From Spirochaetales bacterium (GTDB taxonomy: Bacteria > Spirochaetota > Spirochaetia > ARS1246): DNA of 9,093 nt. Below the pieces are notes generated by a model. That model had not been told where the DNA came from. It ran no database searches and saw nothing but the letters and a program-made list of their open reading frames with translations. The position numbers were made by a program, and so were the translations under genes. Of this stretch, positions 1 through 6,359 are shown one piece after another; the stretch's first letter is position 1; the number at the start of each line of letters is the position of its first letter. Where the stretch lies: positions 1-9,093 of the forward strand of contig JABGPX010000747.1 in NCBI GenBank assembly GCA_018644745.1. Reading direction: 5' to 3'.

Positions 1-375
1 TTTAAAGCATATGCCGCTTCGAGGCTTGCCACCGTATTCTTCACCCAGGAACTCGCGGCGCGTCTCGAGCCGAGAAATGTTACAGCAAACTGCCTTCATC
101 CAGGTCATGTGGCCACAGGTATGTGGAATCTTTGGCCGAAAAGGAAACTGTTAGGTCGCATAATAGGTTCCATTATGAGCCGTTTTCTCATGACCCCCGA
201 CCAGGGCGCTGAAACGACTTTGTATCTTGCCCTTTCGGAAGACCCGGCAGGCATTACTGGCAAATATTTTTCCAAGAGTATGCAAGCGGACGCAAATCCT
301 CAATGCGCGAATCAGGCTGTTCAGCAGCGGCTCTGGAAATTGAGCGAAGAACTCACGGGAATTGCTTCACGCTGA
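1..375 (+). CDS. Short-chain dehydrogenase/reductase, C-terminal part (5' end outside window)
   Basis: Frame 1 is open from the first base to the TGA at 373-375, so this is the C-terminal 124 residues of a longer protein (SDRs are usually 250-310 aa). The ATG at 109 is internal, not a start. Visible landmarks are the active-site helix beginning YAASRLATVFFTQELAARL, the NVTANCLHPGHVAT segment (the PGxVxT loop after the active site, which contacts the nicotinamide), and a C-terminal GAETTLYLALSEDPAGITGKYF stretch (only its pattern matters: G-A-E-T..Y-L-A, then GxTGKYF). That ending followed by RLWKLSEELTG is typical of retinol-dehydrogenase-like SDRs using NAD(P)H. The substrate cannot be told. 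Oddity: the YxxxK catalytic motif reads Y-A-A-S-R, with Arg (agg, bases 22-24) where Lys is expected. It ends 23 nt before the histidine kinase GTG and could share its transcript. Confidence 0.87.
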   Translation, partial: FKAYAASRLATVFFTQELAARLEPRNVTANCLHPGHVATGMWNLWPKRKLLGRIIGSIMSRFLMTPDQGAETTLYLALSEDPAGITGKYFSKSMQADANPQCANQAVQQRLWKLSEELTGIASR

Positions 376-398
376 TACCTGAGCTACAATAGCGGGCA

Positions 399-1949
399 GT
401 GAAAAAAACAGGCAGACCATTTCAATTTTACATCTCATTGCTCGCGGCCAGCATTCTCGCAGCGGCCTTCTACCTAATCAGCTCCCGCAACTATCTACTG
501 TTCCATTCTCTCGCGGAAATATTCAGCATTGTAACCGCCTGTGCTGTATTTATAATCGCATGGAATTCGCGAGGTCAGGAAAAGCAGAGCGCCTTTGTGC
601 TGCTTGGCATAGGCTATTTATTCGTTGCCATTCTTGACACCCTTCACACCTTCTCATATGAAGGGATGAGCATAATCGTTCGGCAAGGAGATTATCCGAC
701 AAAACTCTGGATTTCCGCAAGGTATCTTCAGAGCGTTGCGCTTCTGCTGTTTGCCTGGGTCTCCCGCACAAGACGGACAATCAACTATGCCGCGACATTC
801 ACGGGTTTTGCCGGGATTACGATCCTCCTAGTGCTGTCAATATTCCTCTGGGATATTTTCCCCCTTTGCTTTGAAGAGGGGATCGGTACCACCGTCTTTA
901 AGAACGTAAGCGAATATCTCATTTCTACCATACTTCTTGCCGGGGCAATAATCGTGGCGCGTTCGAAAACCGCATTCGCACCATCGACTCGCAGGCTGCT
1001 CATAGCGTCAATCGTCGTCGCTATTTGCAGCGAAATGTCATTTATCGTATATATCAGCGGCGATGGCTTTTTTTATTTTTTCGGCCATCTATTGAAAATT
1101 GGCTCCTACTTCCTGATGTACCTCGCAGTTATTGCCGGAGAAGTTCAGCGGAAGATCAGGGCTATTGAAGAACTCACATCGGCAAGAGAATCCATCATCG
1201 AGAGCGACAAGAGCCTCTTAAGGGCCAACTCTGCGAAGGACAAGTTCATCTCGATTCTCGCGCATGATCTGCGTAATCCTTTTGCCAGCGTACTTACACT
1301 CACGGAGTTAATCACCAAGCGCTTTGATCAACTCACGCCGGAAGAGATAAGGCATCAGTGTGAATTGGCTAACGAAAGCGTGAGCCGGGGTATGGACCTC
1401 CTCGATCACCTCCTGTCCTGGGGAAAAGCACAGTCGGGCAGAGTCGAATGGCAGCCGATTCTGTTCAATCTCAGGGGTCTGTCGCAGATAGATATCGAGT
1501 TCGTTTCGGGAATGGCGGCGGAGAAAAACATACATATCACCAACACCATAGATGACACATTGGCGGTGTACGCCGATCCTAATATGATCTCCAAAATATT
1601 GAGAAACTTCATATCCAACGCGATAAAGTTTACGCCGGAAGGCGGCACAATAAAGCTATCCGCGGACACGGACGGTTATTTCCTTACCGCGAAAGTGCGT
1701 GATACCGGTGTGGGAATGAATGCTGATAGGATAGGGAGGCTTTTCCAGATCGATACCCATTTCACGACCCCGGGTACGAAGGGAGAACAGGGATCCGGGC
1801 TCGGCCTGCTCTTGTGCAAAGAACTCGCCGAACGAAACGGGGGAGAGATATCTGTAGTGAGCAATCCGGAAAATGGGAGCACTTTCTCGATAACTATTCC
1901 GGTTCGGCCCCTTGGCAATGCTCCCCGAAAAAGCCGGGAGGACGAATAA
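399..1949 (+). CDS. MASE3-type membrane sensor histidine kinase
   Basis: A 516-residue orphan sensor kinase. Residues 10-245 hold about seven hydrophobic helices with MASE3-family features: YLLFHSLAEIFSIV near 32-45, GIGYLFVAILDTLHTFSYEGM at 70-90 (pattern G-Y-L-F..I-L-D.L-H-T), and the following LWISARYLQS at 103-112. MASE3 is a membrane-embedded sensor domain whose ligand is unknown. A short coiled linker (about 246-280) leads straight into the catalytic core with no PAS domain. The H-box FISILAHDLRNP has phospho-acceptor His289. The N-box is NFISNAIKF (403-411), the G1 box DTGVGM (435-440), and the G2 box GSGLGL (465-470), so the ATPase domain looks intact. The start is GTG at 399; an in-frame TAG at 390-392 rules out anything upstream, and the Shine-Dalgarno is weak. 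No response regulator is visible. The stop lies 4 nt before the aminotransferase ATG, suggesting coexpression. Two T-tracts (1068-1081) encode a Phe-rich helix end. Confidence 0.94.
   Translation: MKKTGRPFQFYISLLAASILAAAFYLISSRNYLLFHSLAEIFSIVTACAVFIIAWNSRGQEKQSAFVLLGIGYLFVAILDTLHTFSYEGMSIIVRQGDYPTKLWISARYLQSVALLLFAWVSRTRRTINYAATFTGFAGITILLVLSIFLWDIFPLCFEEGIGTTVFKNVSEYLISTILLAGAIIVARSKTAFAPSTRRLLIASIVVAICSEMSFIVYISGDGFFYFFGHLLKIGSYFLMYLAVIAGEVQRKIRAIEELTSARESIIESDKSLLRANSAKDKFISILAHDLRNPFASVLTLTELITKRFDQLTPEEIRHQCELANESVSRGMDLLDHLLSWGKAQSGRVEWQPILFNLRGLSQIDIEFVSGMAAEKNIHITNTIDDTLAVYADPNMISKILRNFISNAIKFTPEGGTIKLSADTDGYFLTAKVRDTGVGMNADRIGRLFQIDTHFTTPGTKGEQGSGLGLLLCKELAERNGGEISVVSNPENGSTFSITIPVRPLGNAPRKSREDE
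1937..1941 (+). promoter_or_regulatory. Ribosome binding site of the aminotransferase
   Basis: GGAGG inside the last codons of the kinase gene, 12 nt before the ATG at 1954. It supports 1954 rather than the in-frame TTG at 1912, which has no comparable site and would add 14 residues not expected in this family. Confidence 0.6.
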
Positions 1950-1953
1950 ACTC

Positions 1954-3138
1954 ATGGGTAGCATTTTTTCAGATCGTATATCAGATGTGCCGAGATCCTT
2001 TATCCGTGAAATTCTAAAAGTCGCTGTTGATAAATCTCTGATCTCCTTCGCCGGCGGACTGCCGAACCGGGATCTTTTTCCCGTTGAGGAGATAAAACAA
2101 GCCGCGTACCAGGTACTCGATGAATCCGGCAAAGACGTTCTGCAATACAGCACCTCTGAGGGGTTCGCTCCGCTCCGTAAGTGGATATCAGACAGATACC
2201 TCTCCGCCAAAGGATTGGCTGTTGACCCTAATGAGATACTTATCCTGAGCGGCTCTCAGCAAGGGCTCGATCTTATGGGAAAGATTCTGCTTAATGAGGG
2301 TGACAATGTCGCCATCGAAAAGCCGGGTTATCTCGGTGCCATACAGGCTTTCTCGTTGTATCGATCCCGGTTCCATCAGATTCCTCTATCTGAGGAAGGG
2401 CCGGACATCGGCGAACTCTCCCGGGTTATTCACAAACACCAGGTAAAACTTCTCTACACTGTACCAAACTTTCAAAACCCTTCAGGCGCTACATATTCGC
2501 AGAAAGCCAGAGAGCAGGTGACCGCAGTTCTATCAGACACCGACACTATACTCATCGAAGACGATCCATACGGCGAGCTTCGGTTCAGGGGAACCCCGAA
2601 CGACTCATTCAGAAAACTCATGCCGGAAAACACTGTGCTCCTCGGAACTTTTTCCAAAATAGTTGTCCCGTCTTTTAGAATCGGGTGGGTCGTGGCGCGG
2701 GAGGATATTAAAGAGAAGCTGCTGATTGCAAAACAGGCGGCGGATCTCCACACCAACTCTCTGGGTCAGCGGGTGATCTATCAATACCTGATAAACAACG
2801 ATATCGATAAACACATAGAGCTAATTCGCGCCGGGTACGGCCGACAGAGGGAGGCGATGGTCTCGGCAATACGGGAATATCTTCCAGACAGCGTCACATT
2901 TACCGAGCCGGAGGGGGGCATGTTCCTCTGGGTAACATTGCCCCCGGAGCTTTCCTCGATGAAACTGTTCGATATAGCTATCGAGAAGAAAGTTGCTTTT
3001 GTCCCCGGCACTCCGTTCTATCCCGATAATCCAGAGCACAATACATTGAGGCTGAATTTTTCAAGTGTCGATGAAGAAACTATTCGGGAAGGAATCAGGC
3101 GATTAAACTCGGCTATCGAAGAGTATACAGAAACATGA
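1954..3138 (+). CDS. PLP-dependent aminotransferase, class I/II fold (LysN / 2-aminoadipate-transaminase type)
   Basis: A 394-residue cytosolic fold-type I aminotransferase that would move an amino group between an amino acid and a 2-oxoacid through PLP. The N-terminus (FSDRISDVPRSFIREIL, then SFAGGLPNRDLFP at 31-43) is the hallmark of the group holding 2-aminoadipate transaminase and MocR-type C-terminal domains. Cofactor and substrate residues are visible: PNFQNPSG at 171-178 (Asn that hydrogen-bonds PLP), EDDPYGE at 202-208 (Asp204 pairing with the pyridine nitrogen, Tyr206), GTFSK with Schiff-base Lys235, Arg242 in SFRIGW, and Arg366 in LRLNFS, which binds the substrate carboxylate. Length is normal and there is no GntR-type DNA-binding extension, so this is an enzyme, not a MocR regulator. 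It is preceded by the kinase (4 nt gap), and its stop overlaps the ACT-protein start. The substrate is unresolved; aromatic, branched-chain or 2-aminoadipate are all possible. Confidence 0.93.
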   Translation: MGSIFSDRISDVPRSFIREILKVAVDKSLISFAGGLPNRDLFPVEEIKQAAYQVLDESGKDVLQYSTSEGFAPLRKWISDRYLSAKGLAVDPNEILILSGSQQGLDLMGKILLNEGDNVAIEKPGYLGAIQAFSLYRSRFHQIPLSEEGPDIGELSRVIHKHQVKLLYTVPNFQNPSGATYSQKAREQVTAVLSDTDTILIEDDPYGELRFRGTPNDSFRKLMPENTVLLGTFSKIVVPSFRIGWVVAREDIKEKLLIAKQAADLHTNSLGQRVIYQYLINNDIDKHIELIRAGYGRQREAMVSAIREYLPDSVTFTEPEGGMFLWVTLPPELSSMKLFDIAIEKKVAFVPGTPFYPDNPEHNTLRLNFSSVDEETIREGIRRLNSAIEEYTET

Positions 3139-3524
3139 AAATAACATTTCTCGAAGATGAATTATCCATATGCCGTATGAAACCGGATACGCAGGTGCCG
3201 CATTGGGCCGCTGATTCATTTTTCTCTTCGGTAACCAAAACCACCGATGAGCTGTCGATAGTCTGCGAATCCAGATGCATTCCCGATAGCGCTGCATTAG
3301 AACGCGAAGATGGATGGATTTCCATTATGGTCGAAGGACCGTTGCCATTCTCACTTACCGGCATCCTTGCGTCTCTGACAGTACCGTTGGCAAACGCGGA
3401 TCTCGGCGTGTTTGCGATCTCTACATTTGACACAGATTATATATTGATAAAAAAGAAGGATGCGGAAAAGGCCCGAAATGTCCTGTCGCCTTTGTTCACG
3501 ATCATCGGAGGAGAATGTAGCTGA
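3135..3524 (+). CDS. ACT-domain protein (ACT_7-like)
   Basis: A 129-residue soluble protein. The ATG overlaps the aminotransferase stop as ATGA, indicating translational coupling. The second half is a recognisable ACT domain of the ACT_7 type: WISIMVEGPLPFSLTGILAS (about 61-80), then SLTVPLANADLGVFAISTFD and TDYILIKKKDAEKARNVL. The ligand-facing loop and the final beta-strand plus helix are typical of this family. The first half (about 1-58, including the CESRCIPDSA stretch at 44-53) probably forms a paired degenerate ACT fold, as in other stand-alone ~130-residue members. ACT domains generally bind small ligands, often amino acids, and regulate enzymes. Its place directly after an aminotransferase suggests it senses the substrate or product of that enzyme, but no enzymatic motif is seen and the partner is inference. 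Confidence 0.88.
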   Translation: MKITFLEDELSICRMKPDTQVPHWAADSFFSSVTKTTDELSIVCESRCIPDSAALEREDGWISIMVEGPLPFSLTGILASLTVPLANADLGVFAISTFDTDYILIKKKDAEKARNVLSPLFTIIGGECS

Positions 3525-3527
3525 CCT

Positions 3528-3944
3528 ATGAATTACGCCAAAGTCTTTTCTATCGAATTATCAGTAAGAGATTATGAATGCGATCTTCAGGGGATAGTGA
3601 ATAACGCGGTCTATCTCAATTATTTTGAGCACACCCGACACCAATTCCTTAAAAATTTGGGAATTGACTTCGCCGAACTCCACGCGGCAGGCACGGATCC
3701 GGTTGTCCGCCGTATCGAGATTGACTATCGTCGTTCTTTGAAAAGCGGCGATATATTTCAGTCGCGATTGACTGTTGAGAAGAAAGGTCGGCTTCAATAC
3801 ATATTCCGTCAGAATATAGTTACAGTCGGTGACGAAGTCGAAATGGCTCGAGCGGTGAACTTCGTTGCCTTTGTACGTCAAGGCAAACCTATCCAGCCGC
3901 CGGAAGAAATCGCGAAGGCGGTCGAACATTGGTGGTCATCTTGA
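3528..3944 (+). CDS. Hotdog-fold acyl-CoA thioesterase, 4HBT/YbgC type
   Basis: A 138-residue single-hotdog protein. The start ATG at 3528 is 3 nt after the ACT-protein stop, with a GGAGGAG ribosome site at 3507-3513. The signature is VRDYECDLQGIVNNAVYLNYFEHTR at about 13-37: Asp19 sits where the YbgC/4-hydroxybenzoyl-CoA thioesterase family has its catalytic Asp, in the D-x-x-G-x-V-N-N-x-x-Y-L-x-Y-F-E pattern (D19 to E34). The rest matches the fold: the middle strands include RRIEIDYRRSLKSGDIF, and the last strand is MARAVNFVAFV. The family hydrolyses short-to-medium acyl-CoA or aryl-CoA thioesters in the cytosol as oligomers. The true substrate cannot be read from sequence. It is likely the last gene of the kinase-aminotransferase-ACT group, since an 80-nt gap follows; I saw no convincing hairpin in that gap. 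Confidence 0.9.
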   Translation: MNYAKVFSIELSVRDYECDLQGIVNNAVYLNYFEHTRHQFLKNLGIDFAELHAAGTDPVVRRIEIDYRRSLKSGDIFQSRLTVEKKGRLQYIFRQNIVTVGDEVEMARAVNFVAFVRQGKPIQPPEEIAKAVEHWWSS

Positions 3945-4014
3945 GGATCTTCATTGTTGATGTTTTGTGATGTGCGTGGCATAGCGGAACATAACAGCAT
4001 CATAAAAGTACTGT

Positions 4015-4019
4015 AGGAG
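4015..4019 (+). promoter_or_regulatory. Ribosome binding site of the AAA ATPase
   Basis: AGGAG, 5 nt before the GTG at 4025. It overlaps the other in-frame GTG at 4019, so that codon cannot be the start served by this site. This decides for 4025. Confidence 0.6.
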
Positions 4020-4024
4020 TGTCG

Positions 4025-4753
4025 GTGCATATTGAGAATATTGGAATCCATAATGAGAAATTCCCTGAAAATGACGTATACCCTTTTAACATAGAAGTGC
4101 TGCAGCGTACATCTTCGGTGGCCCTCACCACACCGGTTACCTTTTTCGTTGGTGAAAATGGATCCGGAAAATCCACATTGCTCCGATCAATCGCCCATCG
4201 TGCGAACATTCACATCTGGAAAGGCTTTGAAAGATCGAGATTTAAAAAAAGTCGATATGAAGACGAACTATATCGATATATATCTCTTGTCTGGTCTAAC
4301 GGCCTGGTTCATGGATCCTTTTTCGCATCGGAAATATTTAGAAATTTTTCACAGCTGCTCGATGAATGGGCATCAGCTGATCCGGGAGTGCTCAAGTATT
4401 TCGGCAATCAATCTCTCATGACTAAATCGCACGGGCAGAGCCACATGGCCTTTTTTAAGCACCGGTTCGGCATAAAAGGTCTGTATCTGCTGGATGAGCC
4501 CGAGAATGCCTTATCGCCCAAAACGCAGCTGCAGCTACTCGAGATATTAAAATCCACGAGAGACGCCCAAAACGCGCAATTCATCATCGCCACTCATTCC
4601 CCAATCCTGCTTTCCCTTGACGGCGGAAGAATACTCAGTTTTGATAAAGCACCGCTTGCGGATGTCGAATTTCATCAAACAGAACAATTTCGGGTTTATA
4701 AAGATTTTTTCGAGTTATATAAAAACATAGAACTGTCGGAGGTACCTAGATGA
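4025..4753 (+). CDS. ABC-like AAA ATPase, stand-alone single domain
   Basis: A 242-residue soluble ATPase of the Rad50/ABC-like AAA_21/AAA_23 type. Walker A is GENGSGKST with Lys49 (43-51). An ABC-signature-like SHGQS lies at 135-139, followed by HMAFFKHRF. Walker B and D-loop are GLYLLDEPENALSP (152-165, catalytic Glu158), and the switch is IIATHSP with His191. This arrangement (SHGxS, then ~15 residues, then LYLLDEPExALSP) is that of a widespread family of small predicted ATPases with no known function, usually 230-270 aa. No membrane segment, nuclease or TOPRIM domain is present, so it is not an OLD or RecF protein. The GTG start at 4025 is chosen on the ribosome site. Its TGA overlaps the ATG of the next gene, so the membrane protein is probably translated along with it. 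Confidence 0.9.
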   Translation: MHIENIGIHNEKFPENDVYPFNIEVLQRTSSVALTTPVTFFVGENGSGKSTLLRSIAHRANIHIWKGFERSRFKKSRYEDELYRYISLVWSNGLVHGSFFASEIFRNFSQLLDEWASADPGVLKYFGNQSLMTKSHGQSHMAFFKHRFGIKGLYLLDEPENALSPKTQLQLLEILKSTRDAQNAQFIIATHSPILLSLDGGRILSFDKAPLADVEFHQTEQFRVYKDFFELYKNIELSEVPR

Positions 4754-5145
4754 AACCGGTAACACCTGATGTTCCAAGAATTCTGAGGCTCTTCTTTATC
4801 TTTCATTTCGCTCTGGATATTCTTTTTGCGATACCCATGTTTATTGCGCCTGTTCGATTTTTGGGTTTTCTCGGCTGGATAAACATAGATCCTGTCGCCT
4901 CTCGGTTGGTCGCCGCCGCTCTGTTTGGAATCGGAATTGAATCCCTCATCGGGTGCAGAGCATCAGCGGATTCTTTTCTCTCCCTTCTCAATTTAAAAAT
5001 CATCTGGTCAGTTGCCGCTGTTGCGGGAATTCTCATTTCCATTGCTGAGATGGGCTGGGCCCCGCCCTTCGCGCTCTGGCTGTTTCTGGCAATATTTACA
5101 GGCTTTAACGCACTATGGATATTCTGGCGATTTCGACTCATGTAA
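4750..5145 (+). CDS. Small four-helix membrane protein, unknown function
   Basis: A 131-residue integral membrane protein. The start overlaps the ATPase stop (ATGA), and a strong GGAGGT at 4738-4743 lies 6 nt upstream of the ATG. Hydrophobic segments are at about 11-33, 49-68, 77-97 and 105-126, giving four predicted helices. The N-terminus is short and carries Arg10 and Arg13; the C-terminus ends RFRLM and is basic, so both ends may face the cytoplasm. Noticeable residues inside or near the membrane are Asp23, Glu64, Cys69 and Trp86. I do not recognise a named family. Coupling to the ATPase suggests related expression, but the ATPase is of the Rad50-like rather than transporter type, so an ABC transporter reading is not supported. 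Confidence 0.85.
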   Translation: MKPVTPDVPRILRLFFIFHFALDILFAIPMFIAPVRFLGFLGWINIDPVASRLVAAALFGIGIESLIGCRASADSFLSLLNLKIIWSVAAVAGILISIAEMGWAPPFALWLFLAIFTGFNALWIFWRFRLM

Positions 5146-5150
5146 ATTTC

Positions 5151-5179
5151 TTTCAACCATCTGCTCCGGGATTATACTA
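5151..5179 (+). promoter_or_regulatory. Possible sigma-70-type promoter for the flavodoxin pair
   Basis: A TATACT at 5174-5179 (one mismatch to TATAAT) lies 17 nt after a poor TTTCAA at 5151-5156, in the only sizeable gap between the membrane protein and the flavodoxin. The -10 is good and the -35 weak. It would leave a leader of about 65 nt before the ATG at 5250. Confidence 0.35.
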
Positions 5180-5249
5180 AACTGTCATAGCCGTTCTTGG
5201 CGAGTAGTTGATTTCCAGAAGTAAATGTGAAAAAATATACGGAATCAAT

Positions 5250-5855
5250 ATGAACAATAACTCGCGGCTTCTCGTAACCTATATCAGCAACTCCGGATCA
5301 ACCGCAGAGGTCGCAGAGAGAATTGCCGAAAAACTTTCAGCGAGTTATGAATCGGTCCATGTGCTGCCGATAGCTGATGTCGGCAGCCTTGATGGATACA
5401 CAGGTGTCGTCATTGGTGGCCCAATGATCCTCGGGTGGCATCGAAAAGCTTATAAATTTGTCATGAAACATCGGGCGACTCTCAACGAAATTCCCTTTCA
5501 TGTGTTCATGACCGCGATGGAAGTAACAGGTGAAACACCGGCAGAAGATAGCTGCGTTTTCGTTGATCCCAAAATCCTGGAAACACCCGCTGATCCCTCA
5601 AAACTCTCATTCAAAGAAAAGCACACCACAATAGGCCATTATACAGCCGCCCTTTTTAAGGGCGGGCGTACGCCAAAACCGGCGAGAATTGCCATCTTTG
5701 CAGGCAAATTGGATTACACCAAATTAAAGTTTCCCCAGATGCTGTTTGTCATGCTCATAATCGGAGCTAAACCCGGCGACAGAAGAAACTGGAAAACCAT
5801 AGATACCTGGACCCAATCCCTCGAGTTTCTAAAACATGGAGGCACTAGTGAGTAA
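5250..5855 (+). CDS. Flavodoxin-domain protein, HemG (menaquinone-dependent protoporphyrinogen oxidase)-like
   Basis: A 201-residue FMN-binding flavodoxin-like protein. The phosphate-binding loop is at the N-terminus: TYISNSGSTAEVA (10-22), the T-Y-x-S-x-x-G-S-T pattern shared with HemG and related flavodoxins. The strand and loop VVIGGPMILGWHRKAYKFV (53-71) form the second FMN loop, with the HemG-type G-W-H-x-x-A. The C-terminal IAIFAGKLDYTKLKFPQML (147-165) followed by IGAKPGDRRNW is also HemG-like. Relatives oxidise protoporphyrinogen IX or act as general electron carriers; no heme gene is nearby, so the substrate is open. Compared with E. coli HemG there is an insertion at about 92-130. 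The ATG at 5250 is preferred because the fold starts right after it; the TTG at 5208 would add 14 unrelated residues. The local ribosome site is only a weak GGA. The 3' end overlaps the CoA-binding gene by 8 nt. Confidence 0.9.
   Translation: MNNNSRLLVTYISNSGSTAEVAERIAEKLSASYESVHVLPIADVGSLDGYTGVVIGGPMILGWHRKAYKFVMKHRATLNEIPFHVFMTAMEVTGETPAEDSCVFVDPKILETPADPSKLSFKEKHTTIGHYTAALFKGGRTPKPARIAIFAGKLDYTKLKFPQMLFVMLIIGAKPGDRRNWKTIDTWTQSLEFLKHGGTSE
5838..5842 (+). promoter_or_regulatory. Ribosome binding site of the CoA-binding protein
   Basis: GGAGG, 5 nt before GTG 5848 and overlapping the upstream in-frame ATG at 5836. The overlap rules out 5836 as the start for this site and favours the GTG. Confidence 0.6.
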
Positions 5856-6300
5856 TAAAACCGCGGTAGACAATTTCATGGCGCAGAAGAAGATAGCCTT
5901 TGTCGGACTATCGCGAAAAGGCAATCAGTTCAGCAATATGGCACATAAGGCGCTTAAGAAAGGGGGCTATGAAATAATCCCGGTCAATCCCTCGGCTGAA
6001 GCGATTGGCGGGGAGAAATGCTATCCTGATTTAAATTCTATCGAAGGGAAAGTCGACGCTGCCCTCGTTATGACCCCTTCAGCGGAGGCCGCGGAGATAG
6101 TAGAAAGCGCGGCGGAGTGCGGGATTAAACACGTATGGATTCAGCAGGGCGCCGAGTCTGAAGACGCCGAAGCCATCGGAGCCGAGAAAGGCATTGAACT
6201 CGTCACCGGAGAATGTATTATGATGTTCGCTGAACCAACCGCGCTAATGCATCGAGTCCACCGCTGGGTCTGGGGAAAATTAGGAAAATTACCAAAGTAA
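5848..6300 (+). CDS. CoA-binding domain protein (CoA_binding_2, YccU-like)
   Basis: A 150-residue soluble Rossmann-fold protein. Landmarks: IAFVGLSRKGNQFSNMAHKA (16-35), carrying the nucleotide loop V-G-x-S; YEIIPVNPSAE (41-51); YPDLNSI (59-65); VWIQQGAESEDA (97-108); and the C-terminal GECIMMFAEP (121-130). This order is that of the YccU-type CoA-binding family, related to the CoA-binding domain of succinyl-CoA synthetase alpha, at its normal length of about 140-150. The family lacks the ligase catalytic domain, and its physiological role is not established; ligand binding is inferred from the fold. It overlaps the flavodoxin stop by 8 nt, so the two are almost certainly cotranscribed and coupled, which hints at a redox-linked job. 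I see no terminator hairpin in the 59 nt before the next gene. Confidence 0.9.
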   Translation: MSNKTAVDNFMAQKKIAFVGLSRKGNQFSNMAHKALKKGGYEIIPVNPSAEAIGGEKCYPDLNSIEGKVDAALVMTPSAEAAEIVESAAECGIKHVWIQQGAESEDAEAIGAEKGIELVTGECIMMFAEPTALMHRVHRWVWGKLGKLPK

Positions 6301-6349
6301 GGTAACATAAACCCGCATTTGCAGTGTTTCATAGGTAAATAGCACTTAT

Positions 6350-6353
6350 GGAG
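6350..6353 (+). promoter_or_regulatory. Ribosome binding site of the GIN-domain lipoprotein
   Basis: GGAG, 6 nt before ATG 6360 and overlapping the upstream ATG at 6348. It favours the start that gives a clean signal peptide (MKKIIYVIPF). Confidence 0.6.
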
Positions 6354-6359
6354 ACTGCA

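Noticed and set aside
1061..1081. GC-rich bases followed by T7-A-T6 resembling a terminator
   Set aside because: No stem of useful length precedes the T's, and the stretch encodes a membrane segment of an intact kinase.
1912..1953. TTG start extending the aminotransferase by 14 residues into the kinase gene
   Set aside because: The extra residues do not match the family N-terminus, and GGAGG precedes ATG 1954.
1656..2210. 184-codon minus-strand ORF across the kinase/aminotransferase junction
   Set aside because: It is antisense to two strongly supported genes and its translation has no domain character.
4025..5145. ATPase plus membrane protein as an ABC transporter
   Set aside because: The ATPase has SHGQS and the overall layout of Rad50-like AAA_21/23 proteins rather than a transporter LSGGQ domain, and the membrane protein is only four helices with no permease motif.
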